From: an uncultured Opitutales bacterium
Lineage (GTDB): Bacteria > Verrucomicrobiota > Verrucomicrobiia > Opitutales > Intestinicryptomonadaceae
Assembly: GCA_900548185.1 (NCBI GenBank)
Contig: URJJ01000020.1
Location: forward strand, 1-46,366
Length of the DNA stretch: 46,366 nt
Direction: 5' to 3'
A program made the position numbers and the translations under genes. Shown here piece by piece: positions 33,162 to 41,921 of the stretch. The notes under the pieces are model-generated. The model saw only the letters and a list, made by a program, of their open reading frames with translations, was not told where the DNA came from and did not search any database. How positions within the stretch are numbered: position 1 is the first letter of the stretch; each line of letters opens with the position of its first letter.

Positions 33162-35660
33162 ATGTTTGGAATAAGAAATCTTTTTACATCCGCTCTCGCG
33201 GCGGCCATTTGCGCGTCCGCGCCCCTGGCCTGTTTCGCAGACTTGAAGCTGCGCTACGGCTTTCCTGCTGAGACTTTCACGGAATCGCTTCCGCTTGGAA
33301 ACGGCAGGGTCGGGGCGTGCGTTTACGGCGGGCCCGCGCGGGAGAAAATCCTAATAAACGAGGACACAGTCTGGGCCGGCTCCCCCTACAACAACACCAA
33401 CCCCGCCGGGCGGGAAAAGGTGGGCGAGGTCCGCCGCCTCATATTTGCCGGGCGCTACGCTGAGGCCGCCGACATGTGCGCAAAATACCTCAAAAAGCCC
33501 GGCGCCCCCAACGGCATGCCATACCAGCCCGTGGGAACCATGACGATGGACTTCCGCATGGCGGGGGAGGCGGAGGGATACTCGCGGGAGCTCGACATAT
33601 CGCGGGCCGTCGCCCGGGTCTCGTACAGCTCTGCGGGGGTGGAGTACGGGCGCGAGGCGTTCGCGTCCCTCGCAGACGGCGTGGTCGTGCTGCGGCTTTC
33701 GGCGTCCAGGCCGGGCGCGCTGTCTTTTGACCTTGGATTTGAGTCGGTGCAAAAGAGGCATTCAGTGTCAGAGGGGGGCGGCAGGCTCATCCTCTCGGGC
33801 GTATCGGGCGACCACGAGGGCGTCGAGGGCGGGGTGCGCTTTTGCGCGGCTGCGGAGGTGCTGCTTTCCGGAGGAAAGAAGTCCTTTAAAAACGGCCGGA
33901 TTTCTGTCGAAAACGCCGACGGGGCGCTGGTTCTCGTGGGCGTTGGCACGAACTTCAAAAATTACAGGGACCTTTCGGGCGACCCGGCGGGCGCGGCTGC
34001 GGCTGCTTTGGATGCTGCGCGGAATATGGGCTACGAGGAGCTGCTTGAAAGGCATGTTTCGGCCTACCGCAAATTCTTCGGGCGCGTGGAGCTGGACCTC
34101 GGCGGCGACCGCGGCTCGCGGGCGGATACGGACGCGCGGGTGCTCTCCTACGCCGCTGACGGCGACCCGGCGCTGGTGGAGCTCATGTTCCAGTACGGGC
34201 GGTATCTGCTCATATCCTCCTCCCAGCCCGGCACGCAGGCTGCGAACCTCCAGGGGATTTGGAACGACTCCCTCAACCCCCCCTGGGATTCCAAATACAC
34301 GGTGAACGCGAACACCACCATGAACTACCTCCCTGCGGAATCCGCAAACCTTCCGGAAATGCACGGGCCGCTCGCGGACCTTGCCATGGACGTCTCCGAA
34401 ACCGGCCGCGCGGCCGCGCGGGACATATACGGGGCGCGCGGGTGGTGCCTCCACCACAATACCGACATATGGCGCGCCTGCGGCGTGGTTGACGGCGTGT
34501 ATTGGGGGCAGTGGTTCGCCTCAAACGGCTGGCTTTGTTCCCACCTTTGGAACATATACCTCTACGGGGGCGACAGGAAGTTTCTGGAGCGGGTCTATCC
34601 CGCAATAAAGGGGGCGTGCGAATTTTACGCGGACGTTCTGGCGGAGGAGCCGCGCTCAAAGCTGCTGGTCTCCGGCCCCTCAAACAGCCCGGAAAACGGC
34701 CCATCCGGGATTCCCGCCAACATATTCATGGGAAACGCCATGGACCAGGAAATAGTGTTCGACCTATTTTCAAACTATATTTCGGCGGCCCGGGAGCTCG
34801 GCAGGGACGCGGATTTTGCGGAAAAAATCGCGGGCCTCCGCGAGAGGCTCTCCCCGCTCAGGGTGGGGCGCATGGGGCAGCTCCAGGAGTGGTTTGAGGA
34901 CTGGGATTCGCCCGGGGACCGCCACAGGCACGTCTCCCACCTCTGGGCGCTGTCGCCCGGAAGCCAGATATCGCCGCTTTTGAACCGCGACCTTTACAGC
35001 GCGGCCCTGAAAACCCTCGAAATCCGAGGCGACGCCGGTACCGGGTGGTCGCTCGCATGGAAGATAGGCTTTTGGGCCCGCATGTTCGACGGGGACAGGG
35101 CGCTCAAGCTCATAGGGATGCAGCTAAAGCCCGCCTGGCCCGGGGCAAACGGCGGGCGCGAAGCCCCCGGCACCTACAAAAACCTGTGGGACAGCCACCC
35201 GCCCTTCCAGATAGACGGCAACCTCGGCTTTACCGCAAACGTCGCCGAGATGCTTTTGCAGTCGAACCTCGACTCCGTGCACCTGCTCCCGGCCCTCCCT
35301 TCCGCGTGGAAAAGGGGGTCTGTGTCGGGCCTCAGGGCCCGCGGGGGCTTCGAGGTTTCGAGGCTTGAATGGGAGGACGGCGGAGTGAAGTCGGTTGAAA
35401 TCCTCCCGAGGCTGGGCGGCAACCTGCGCATAAGAAGCGAAACCCCGCTTTTGTTCGGGGACGGCTCCGCCCCCGCGCCAGCTTCGGGCGCAAACCCCAA
35501 CAGGTTCTTTGAGCTCCAGCCGGTGAAGCCGCCCATCGTGTCTCCCGAGGCCCCGGAGCCGGCCCGCTTTGAGAGGGAGTATTTCGTCTATGACATCCCC
35601 ACCGAACCGGGCCGCCCGGTCAGGCTTCGCGCAGACGGGGGCGGGCGGGAGCGCCCGTAG
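33162..35660 (+). CDS. secreted GH95 alpha-L-fucosidase-type glycoside hydrolase
   Basis: 832 residues with a signal peptide (FTSALAAAICASAPLACFA). Full GH95 layout: N-terminal beta-domain starting LPLGNGRVGACVYGG and NEDTVWAGSPYN, then the (alpha/alpha)6 barrel with NLQGIWNDSLNPPWDSKY, NANTTMNYLPAE (two Asn of the active site), HHNTDIWR, the Glu in LQEWFEDW with HRHVSHLWAL, and the Asp in FQIDGNLGFTA, then a C-terminal beta region. GH95 enzymes invert alpha-1,2-fucose (some galactose) linkages on host glycans. ATG 33162 follows GGAGG. No transporter or other sugar genes adjoin. Confidence 0.95.
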   Translation: MFGIRNLFTSALAAAICASAPLACFADLKLRYGFPAETFTESLPLGNGRVGACVYGGPAREKILINEDTVWAGSPYNNTNPAGREKVGEVRRLIFAGRYAEAADMCAKYLKKPGAPNGMPYQPVGTMTMDFRMAGEAEGYSRELDISRAVARVSYSSAGVEYGREAFASLADGVVVLRLSASRPGALSFDLGFESVQKRHSVSEGGGRLILSGVSGDHEGVEGGVRFCAAAEVLLSGGKKSFKNGRISVENADGALVLVGVGTNFKNYRDLSGDPAGAAAAALDAARNMGYEELLERHVSAYRKFFGRVELDLGGDRGSRADTDARVLSYAADGDPALVELMFQYGRYLLISSSQPGTQAANLQGIWNDSLNPPWDSKYTVNANTTMNYLPAESANLPEMHGPLADLAMDVSETGRAAARDIYGARGWCLHHNTDIWRACGVVDGVYWGQWFASNGWLCSHLWNIYLYGGDRKFLERVYPAIKGACEFYADVLAEEPRSKLLVSGPSNSPENGPSGIPANIFMGNAMDQEIVFDLFSNYISAARELGRDADFAEKIAGLRERLSPLRVGRMGQLQEWFEDWDSPGDRHRHVSHLWALSPGSQISPLLNRDLYSAALKTLEIRGDAGTGWSLAWKIGFWARMFDGDRALKLIGMQLKPAWPGANGGREAPGTYKNLWDSHPPFQIDGNLGFTANVAEMLLQSNLDSVHLLPALPSAWKRGSVSGLRARGGFEVSRLEWEDGGVKSVEILPRLGGNLRIRSETPLLFGDGSAPAPASGANPNRFFELQPVKPPIVSPEAPEPARFEREYFVYDIPTEPGRPVRLRADGGGRERP

Positions 35661-35741
35661 GGCGGCGCGGAGGTTTAGCAGCCGGCTTTTATTGCTTGCC
35701 TTGGGGCGCGATTTGCAAAAAATCCGCGTCCTTTTGACAAG

Positions 35742-37676
35742 ATGATAGAAATACGGGACATATCTCTGGCCTTCGGGCCCCGCAAGCTTTTTGACGGGAT
35801 AACCGCCGTCATAAACCGGTCTGACAAAATCGGCCTTGCGGGCTCGAACGGCGCGGGCAAGTCCACGCTTCTGAAGATTCTTGCCGGCGAGGCCGAGGCG
35901 GACTCGGGGCGCATCGTCCGCCCCAAATACGCGTCTGTCGGCTATCTGGCGCAGGACATTTCGTCGATTTCCGGGAGGCCGCTTTACGAGGAGGCCGAGT
36001 CGGCGTTTGAGAGCATCGTCGATGTGCGCACGCAGCTTGAGGAGGCCGAGGGGCTTTTGCGGACGCTGCCGGACGGCTCGCCGGAATACCTTCAGACCAT
36101 AGAGGACATAGGCGCCATGGAGATAAAGCTCGAGGACATGGACGCATACAGGCTCCGCTCGAAGGTCGAGACAGTCCTCCACGGCCTCGGCTTCCAGCCC
36201 GGGGACATGGGCCGCGCGTGCTCGGAATTTTCCGGCGGGTGGCGCATGAGAATCGCGCTTGCCAAGCTCCTCCTGCGCGGCCCGTCGCTTTTGATGCTGG
36301 ACGAACCCACGAACCACCTCGACATCGAGTCGATAACGTGGCTTGAGGACTACCTCAAGGCATACCGAGGGGCCGTCGTAATCGTGAGCCACGACCGCTC
36401 GTTTCTGGATCTTTTGACAACCAGGACATTCCATCTCGGGGCCGGGAGGCTGGAGGCGTACGCGGGCAATTATTCATATTACGAGCGCGAGTCCGCCGCC
36501 CGCCGCGAAAGCCTCGAACGGGCCGCAGCCAGCCAGGCGCGGGAAATCGCAAAGACGGAGCGCTTCATAGAGCGTTTCCGCTCGAAGAGCTCAAAGGCCG
36601 CGCAGGTGCAAAGCCGCATAAAGGCCCTCGACAAGGTAGAGCGCATAGAGGTGGAGCGCGTGCAAGGCGGCATTTCGTTTTCGTTTCCGGAGCCGAGGCG
36701 CTGCGGGCAGGTGGTAATGGAGCTTGAAAACGTCTGCAAAAGCTACGGCGAAAACAGTGTGCTGCGCGGCGTTTCGCTCAAAATCGAGCGCGGCGACCGA
36801 ATCGCGGTGGTCGGCGCAAACGGGGCGGGAAAGACTACGCTTGCGAGGATAATGGCGGGGGCGATGGCCTGCGATTCGGGGCGCGTGGAGCTCGGGTACA
36901 ATGTGGAGATGTCTTACTTTGCCCAGCACCAGGCGTCGGAGCTGAACCCCGAAAATACGGTGCTGGAAGAGGCGGAGTCGGCCGCGCCGCGCGGCGAAAA
37001 GTTCAGGGCCCGCGGGCTTCTCGGGTCGTTTCTTTTCAGCGGCGACGACGCCCTCAAGCGGGTTTCTGTGCTTTCAGGCGGCGAGAAAAACCGGCTTGCG
37101 CTTGCCAAGATGCTTTTGCGCTCGTTCAACTTCCTCATTCTCGACGAGCCTACAAACCACCTGGACATCAATTCCAAGAAGGTGCTCCAGGACGCCCTTA
37201 AATCCTATTCGGGCACATTCCTGATAGTGAGCCACGACAGGGATTTTCTCGACCCCGTCGTCACCAAGGTGGTCGAAATCGGCCGCAAAGGGGTGCGGGA
37301 GTTCCCCGGCAACATTTCCGACTACGTTGAAAAAATCCGTTCCGAAGGCGTGTTTGACTCTCCCGAAAAGTCAGCCAGGCGGGCCTCGCAGGGGGCGCTT
37401 TCGCACAGGGAGCGCAAGGCGCAGGCTTCGGCCCGCAACCGCGAAATGGGGAGGCTCAGGCGTCTGATTGCAAAAATCGAGGAGGACGTCTCAAAAGGCG
37501 ACGCCGAGTGCGCGGAGCTTGAAGCGCTTATGGCAGACGGCGGCTTTTTCAGGGACGTTGAAAAATCCAGGGGCATTTTGGCCCGCCATGCGGAGCTGAA
37601 GGCTGCTTCGGAGAGGCTTTACGCCGACTGGGAGAAGGCTTCCGAGGAGCTTGCGGGCCTTGAGGGCGGCGAGTAG
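35742..37676 (+). CDS. ABC-F family ATPase
   Basis: Soluble twin-ATPase that binds the ribosome E site or acts in translation stress; no membrane segments. 644 residues. First ATPase: GSNGAGKST (34-42), FSGGWRMRIALAKLL, LMLDEPTNHLD; a linker rich in Arg/Lys (the P-site tRNA interaction motif); second ATPase: GANGAGKTT, LSGGEKNRLALAKML, LILDEPTNHLD; then a charged C-terminal coiled coil of about 100 residues, as in Uup/YdiF-type members. Which ABC-F subgroup it belongs to is not decided. It starts 81 bases after the fucosidase gene. Confidence 0.95.
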   Translation: MIEIRDISLAFGPRKLFDGITAVINRSDKIGLAGSNGAGKSTLLKILAGEAEADSGRIVRPKYASVGYLAQDISSISGRPLYEEAESAFESIVDVRTQLEEAEGLLRTLPDGSPEYLQTIEDIGAMEIKLEDMDAYRLRSKVETVLHGLGFQPGDMGRACSEFSGGWRMRIALAKLLLRGPSLLMLDEPTNHLDIESITWLEDYLKAYRGAVVIVSHDRSFLDLLTTRTFHLGAGRLEAYAGNYSYYERESAARRESLERAAASQAREIAKTERFIERFRSKSSKAAQVQSRIKALDKVERIEVERVQGGISFSFPEPRRCGQVVMELENVCKSYGENSVLRGVSLKIERGDRIAVVGANGAGKTTLARIMAGAMACDSGRVELGYNVEMSYFAQHQASELNPENTVLEEAESAAPRGEKFRARGLLGSFLFSGDDALKRVSVLSGGEKNRLALAKMLLRSFNFLILDEPTNHLDINSKKVLQDALKSYSGTFLIVSHDRDFLDPVVTKVVEIGRKGVREFPGNISDYVEKIRSEGVFDSPEKSARRASQGALSHRERKAQASARNREMGRLRRLIAKIEEDVSKGDAECAELEALMADGGFFRDVEKSRGILARHAELKAASERLYADWEKASEELAGLEGGE

Positions 37677-38117
37677 GCGCGGAAGCTTTCAAACGCCTCC
37701 GGGAACCGATTTTCGGCGCGCGCCTTTGGCGTGAAAAATTCGCGGCCCTGGAACTTGTGACTCCGGACATATTGACGTACCGGACTCCGCCTTTTTTGGC
37801 GCGGCAGGCATGCGAGCCTGTATTTTTGGAAAGTCCTCCGCCTGTTTGGTTCTGTGCGGGTGTGAGACTGCGGCGATGGCGCGAGGGGCTGCTTTTAGGT
37901 ATATGGTGTAGGGCGCACTCGCGGGAAAATCCGAGGATTCTGTCTTGCGGGGAAAATCCGGCTAGGTGTGATTTTGCAGTTTTCTGAAATTTTGCATTTG
38001 ACAGGGATGCGCATGCTTTTCATTTTAAATGAAAATTTCATTAAAAATGAAAAGGTGAAGGTGTAGCGGTGCCATTGCGCTGCGTAAGTATGTCAAACCC
38101 TATAAATATGGAAAAAA
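37677..38117. other. intergenic region upstream of pentapeptide-repeat gene
   Basis: 441 bp, GC-rich then sharply AT-rich after about 37975. TTGACA at 37998-38003 could be a -35 element; the sequence 17 bases later (CATTTT) is a poor -10. The nested palindrome at 38016-38054 is the main feature. Confidence 0.45.
38016..38054. promoter_or_regulatory. nested AT-rich palindrome, candidate operator
   Basis: CTTTTCATTTT (38016-38026) is inverted at AAAATGAAAAG (38044-38054), and between them AATGAAAATTTCATT (38028-38042) is itself palindromic. The ATGAAA half-site thus appears four times in alternating orientation, overlapping the region just after a TTGACA -35-like box, 64 bases before the gene. 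Confidence 0.5.
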
Positions 38118-39485
38118 ATGAGAAGTAATGCAAAAGCTTTAATTTGCGGAATGGCCTCCTTGGGCCTTTCCACGTTTGCCCCGATTTTTGCGGATAATGA
38201 AAATTATCAAGGCCAGAATTTGGAAAACGGCCATTTTCATGGGCGCTCTCTGGAAAACGCAAATTTCAAAAACTGCAATCTGCAAAATGCAGATTTTAGC
38301 AACACATACCTTAAAAATGCGGTTTTTGAAAATGCCGACATACGGGGCGCCAGCTTTTTCTTATGCTCATATGACAAGCCCCATGCTAACTTTTACCATC
38401 CGGACAATTTCAGGGCGGAACAAATCTACAGCACTGCAAGTTATAGACAGAAGGACCTTACGGGGGTGGATTTTAGCGACAATATTTTAAGCGGTTGGAA
38501 TTTTTCCGGCCAAAACCTGACGGACGCCAGTTTCGGCTACGCATCTCTTGGCGCCATTTCATCGTCTGACTTTGAATCTGCTGGCATATATTATCCCGGG
38601 CTCCAGAAGGTCGATTTTACGGATGCAATCGTAAACGGGGCTAATTTCGATAGTGTAACGAGGGTGATATTCGGATTTACAAGCGACCAGCTTTACTCCA
38701 CGGCAAGCTATAAAAATAAAAACTTAAGCCGTATAAGGTTGAGTGATAACAACCTTGGCGGGTGGAATTTCTCCGGGCAGAATTTGCAAAATGCGAGTTT
38801 TTACGGTTCGGACATTTCCGGCGCAAATTTTGCAAAGGCCGACTTGCGCGGGGCGAAAATGACTGCAATAAGCGGCGCTCCGGTTTATAAGAATACGATA
38901 ATGTCGGACGGGATTATCAGCAACTTCTCAATGACCTCTGCTGGCGACAGCTTTTCCATCCGCAGGTATGAGCCGGACGGCGAAGGCGGGGCGATGATAA
39001 GCGCAAAGCTCGATACAAGTTCGACAATTTCCGGGGGCGCGGTTCTAACAATTGAAAGCGGCGCGGAGTTTGAAGTTGTAAGCGGCGCCGTTTTGAGCGT
39101 CGGCGCTGGCTCGGGCATCTCCATAAATGCGTCTTTGGGTGATGCCGCCGTCTTCAACGTTGAAGACGGGGCCGGGCTTACTTTCCTCGACGGCTCCTTT
39201 TTGGAGGTGAATGTCTTGGGGGACTTCAACGGCGCCATGAGGTTCGACGTTATCGACTTTGCCGACGTGGCCCGCATAAGCGGCATTGAAAACCTGAAAA
39301 AGGGGGAGACTTTCATCCTGAAATTAAACGGCGAAACTTTCGGCGGGGAATGGGACTTCATTCTCGGGGATGGTGCGCTCACCGTGGTGCTGGGCGCGGT
39401 GCCGGAACCGGCGGCGTGTGCGGCGGTTTTTGCCGTGCTTGCGCTCGGGTGCGCTGCGTTGCGCAGGAGGGCTTCGGCCGCCTGA
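38118..39485 (+). CDS. secreted pentapeptide-repeat protein with PEP-CTERM tail
   Basis: 455 residues. A signal peptide (about 1-25, ending IFADN) is followed by pentapeptide repeats, A(N/D)F-type, in residues 30-80. Two longer modules repeat at 101-139 and 190-228: YSTASY, then a K-(D/N)-L step, and GWNFSGQNL with (D/N)ASF. From about 290 on there are Gly/Ser/Ala-rich beta repeats like those of autotransporter-type passenger regions. The end is a classic PEP-CTERM tail: VPEPAACAAVFAVLALG, then RRRASAA. Function unknown; likely a cell-surface protein. AT-richer at its 5' end than neighbours. A strong terminator follows. Confidence 0.9.
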   Translation: MRSNAKALICGMASLGLSTFAPIFADNENYQGQNLENGHFHGRSLENANFKNCNLQNADFSNTYLKNAVFENADIRGASFFLCSYDKPHANFYHPDNFRAEQIYSTASYRQKDLTGVDFSDNILSGWNFSGQNLTDASFGYASLGAISSSDFESAGIYYPGLQKVDFTDAIVNGANFDSVTRVIFGFTSDQLYSTASYKNKNLSRIRLSDNNLGGWNFSGQNLQNASFYGSDISGANFAKADLRGAKMTAISGAPVYKNTIMSDGIISNFSMTSAGDSFSIRRYEPDGEGGAMISAKLDTSSTISGGAVLTIESGAEFEVVSGAVLSVGAGSGISINASLGDAAVFNVEDGAGLTFLDGSFLEVNVLGDFNGAMRFDVIDFADVARISGIENLKKGETFILKLNGETFGGEWDFILGDGALTVVLGAVPEPAACAAVFAVLALGCAALRRRASAA

Positions 39486-39537
39486 AGGGCGTTTTGCGCG
39501 CCGCTTAAAAGGGCGCAATGGCCCCAGCCCGGCCGCC

Positions 39538-39572
39538 GCGGGATTTCCGAATACGGAAATCCCGCATTTTTT
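39538..39572 (+). terminator. intrinsic terminator
   Basis: Perfect 12-bp stem GCGGGATTTCCG (39538-39549) with CGGAAATCCCGC (39554-39565), loop AATA, then ATTTTTT. Confidence 0.92.
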
Positions 39573-39703
39573 GCCCGCAATGCGGCGCCACCGTTTCCGT
39601 CCGCGCTCCGAAGGGGTGTCCGGCGCCGCCGCCGCGCCCAAAAGAGGCTTGACTAAGGAATTTGAAAAAACATTCTTTAAAGGTTTGGAAAAATAGGTCT
39701 GAT

Positions 39704-41251
39704 ATGGCACTTACGGAATTTAAAAGTCAGTTGATTGCGGACATCGGCATAAGCATGGGCGACGAGGGCAAGGGGCGCCTGATTTACGAGATAATAGACG
39801 AGCTCAAGGCTGAGACCGGGCGCGCCGACATCGCCGCAATAGTCATGAAGGTGAACGGCGGGGCCAACTCCGGGCACACCGCAGGCAACGTAAAGCTGAA
39901 CCTGCTTCCGGCCGGCGTCATTGAAAAGGACGTGGAAACGCTCGCAATCGGAAGCGGCGTCGTGGCCGACCCCCGCAAGTTCCTGTGGGAGGGCGTCCCC
40001 CTCGAAAAGGCCGGGTACGACATCTTCGGCCGCCTGCTCATCGACGAGCGCGCCATGGTGAGCGACGTCGGCCACCGCCTCCTCGACCTCGCATGGGAAA
40101 ACTACCGCGTGGAGGTTCTGCGCGAGGAGCCGCGCGGCTCGACCGGCAGGGGCATTACGCCGTCTTACATGGACGAGGTCGGGCAGTTCCAGATATGGTA
40201 CTGCGACTTCTGCGGGCCGCGCGAGGCGTTCGCCGCAAAGATGCGCGCAAGGCTCGAAAGGGCCTGCGAGACCATAAGGTTTGTCTGCCGCGTCTCCGAG
40301 GCAAAGTGGGACGAATTTTTCGACATCCTCACAAACGCCGAAGTCCGCGCAAACGCGGCCGCAATCGAGGGCGGGATTTTCCCCCGGGACGAATTCGACT
40401 TCCACAGGTTTAAGGGCGAAAAACCCTTCGAGCTTGACGTGGAAAAAGTTGTGGATGCCTATTGGCAGGCCGGAAGCGCGCTTGCAAAGAACGTGGGCGA
40501 CGTCAGGGTTTCGTGCCTTTCCGCCCTGTCGCAGGGCAGGTACATAGTGGGCGAATTCGGGCAGTCCTACTGGCTCGACAAGCGCCACGGCTTCCCGCCG
40601 AACGTCACTGCGTCCCACACCGGCTCGCCGGAATTTTTCCAGAGCGCCGGCATCCCTGTCCAGCCCCTGCACGTCCTCGGATGCTGCAAGGCCTACGACA
40701 CCAAGGTAGGCACCCACATTTTCCTCACGCAAATGGACGACGCCCACCCGCTTGCAGAAAAGCTGAAGAAGCTCGAATTCGGCACCAGCACCGGGCGCCA
40801 GCGCATGGTCGGCTGGTTCGACGCGGTGGAAAAGGGCGACGCCCTCCGCTATGCGGGCTACGACGACATCGTCATAAACAAGCTCGACGCGCTCACCTAC
40901 GGCGGGCCGTGGCAGGGCGGCGAGCTTCTGGTGTGCACCGGCTACCGCTCGCAGGACGGCTCCGTGCTGAGGGGCGTGCCGCGCCACGACGCCGTGCGCC
41001 GCGCCCTGCGCCCCGTGTACGCCCAGCTTCCGTGCTGGTCGGAGGACATCTCCGAAATAAGGTCTTTTGAAAAACTTCCGATAGAGGCCAAGCGCTACGT
41101 CGCCTTCTGCCTGAAGAGTGTCCTGGAGGTCGCGGGCCGCGATTTCGGGTTAATGAAGACCCCGAATCTTCGATATATCGGTGTCGGCCCGCTCCCCTCG
41201 CAGATAATAAGGGACATTCCATCCACGGCCGAGCTTTTGAAGCTCGCCTAG
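39704..41251 (+). CDS. purA: adenylosuccinate synthetase, long divergent form
   Basis: Makes adenylosuccinate from IMP, aspartate and GTP in AMP synthesis. 515 residues from ATG 39704 versus about 430 in most bacteria. P-loop GDEGKG (19-24) is intact; NSGHTAG (55-61) stands where the usual NAGHTV occurs, and STGRGITPSYMDE replaces the TTKKGIGPAY segment. TSTGRQRMVGWFDA and NKLDALTYGG are the IMP/GTP-site segments of the family. The active-site framework is kept, so function is likely, but insertions of about 85 residues are spread through the chain. First gene of a run with mcsA, mcsB and clpC. Confidence 0.92.
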   Translation: MALTEFKSQLIADIGISMGDEGKGRLIYEIIDELKAETGRADIAAIVMKVNGGANSGHTAGNVKLNLLPAGVIEKDVETLAIGSGVVADPRKFLWEGVPLEKAGYDIFGRLLIDERAMVSDVGHRLLDLAWENYRVEVLREEPRGSTGRGITPSYMDEVGQFQIWYCDFCGPREAFAAKMRARLERACETIRFVCRVSEAKWDEFFDILTNAEVRANAAAIEGGIFPRDEFDFHRFKGEKPFELDVEKVVDAYWQAGSALAKNVGDVRVSCLSALSQGRYIVGEFGQSYWLDKRHGFPPNVTASHTGSPEFFQSAGIPVQPLHVLGCCKAYDTKVGTHIFLTQMDDAHPLAEKLKKLEFGTSTGRQRMVGWFDAVEKGDALRYAGYDDIVINKLDALTYGGPWQGGELLVCTGYRSQDGSVLRGVPRHDAVRRALRPVYAQLPCWSEDISEIRSFEKLPIEAKRYVAFCLKSVLEVAGRDFGLMKTPNLRYIGVGPLPSQIIRDIPSTAELLKLA

Positions 41252-41287
41252 GCGCGCGGGGCGTCCGGCGCAGGAGGAAAGTCTATC

Positions 41288-41911
41288 ATGGAATACAAGT
41301 GCGACATGTGCGGGGCTCCGGCCACCGTCCACATAACAAAGATTGTCAACGGGCAGAAGATAAAAATGCACCTTTGCCAGTCGTGCGCGGAAAAGAACGC
41401 GGACCTCTCGTCTGCGGGGTTCCCCGCCGACATCTTTCCGAAGATAAAGAAGCTTGAAGAGCAGATATTGAAGGCCGTCCCGGTGCAGCCCGAAGGGGGC
41501 GCAACGGCCGTCTGCCCCAGGTGCGGCACGCCGTTTTCCGAATTTGAAAAGCGGGGCCGCTTCTCGTGCCCGGAATGCTACTCGGCATTCGGGGGGAAAG
41601 TGCGCGGCCTCTTGAGCCAGATGCACGGTGCGGTGCGCCACACGGGCAAGGTTCCCAGGCGTTTCGCCTCCGCTGCGAAGGCTGTGGCCGGCGACGACCG
41701 CCAGATAGAGATTCCCCTCGACCTTTCAGCCTCGTCCTTGAGCGCGGAAATCCCCTCGGGCCAGGATGCCCCCGTCCAGGCGCCGCCCCCCCCGCAGGAA
41801 ACCGTGGAGGAGCTGAAGGAGCGCCTCGCCGAGGCCGTCCGCGACGAACGCTACGAGGACGCCGCCGTAATCCGCGACAGGATAAACTCAATGGACAACC
41901 CCGAAAAATAG
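41288..41911 (+). CDS. mcsA: McsA-type zinc-finger and UVR-motif activator
   Basis: 207 residues. Two zinc-binding pairs at the N-terminus (CDMCG at 5-9, CQSCAEK near 30) and a second set (CPRCG and CPECY, about residues 77-100), then a low-complexity linker and a C-terminal UVR motif (VEELKERLAEAVRDERYEDA). In Firmicutes McsA activates the arginine kinase McsB and helps hand marked proteins to ClpC. AGGAGG lies about 9 bases before the ATG. Followed by mcsB after 10 bases. Confidence 0.92.
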   Translation: MEYKCDMCGAPATVHITKIVNGQKIKMHLCQSCAEKNADLSSAGFPADIFPKIKKLEEQILKAVPVQPEGGATAVCPRCGTPFSEFEKRGRFSCPECYSAFGGKVRGLLSQMHGAVRHTGKVPRRFASAAKAVAGDDRQIEIPLDLSASSLSAEIPSGQDAPVQAPPPPQETVEELKERLAEAVRDERYEDAAVIRDRINSMDNPEK

Positions 41912-41921
41912 GCACGCTGAA

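Noticed and set aside
35124..36434. 436-codon minus-strand frame across the fucosidase and ABC-F genes
   Set aside because: It spans two well-supported plus-strand genes and their spacer; composition is that of a shadow.
39677..40987. 436-codon minus-strand frame opposite purA, and similar long frames at 41346-42455 and 43145-44245
   Set aside because: All lie antisense to genes with clear family motifs and show no motif of their own.
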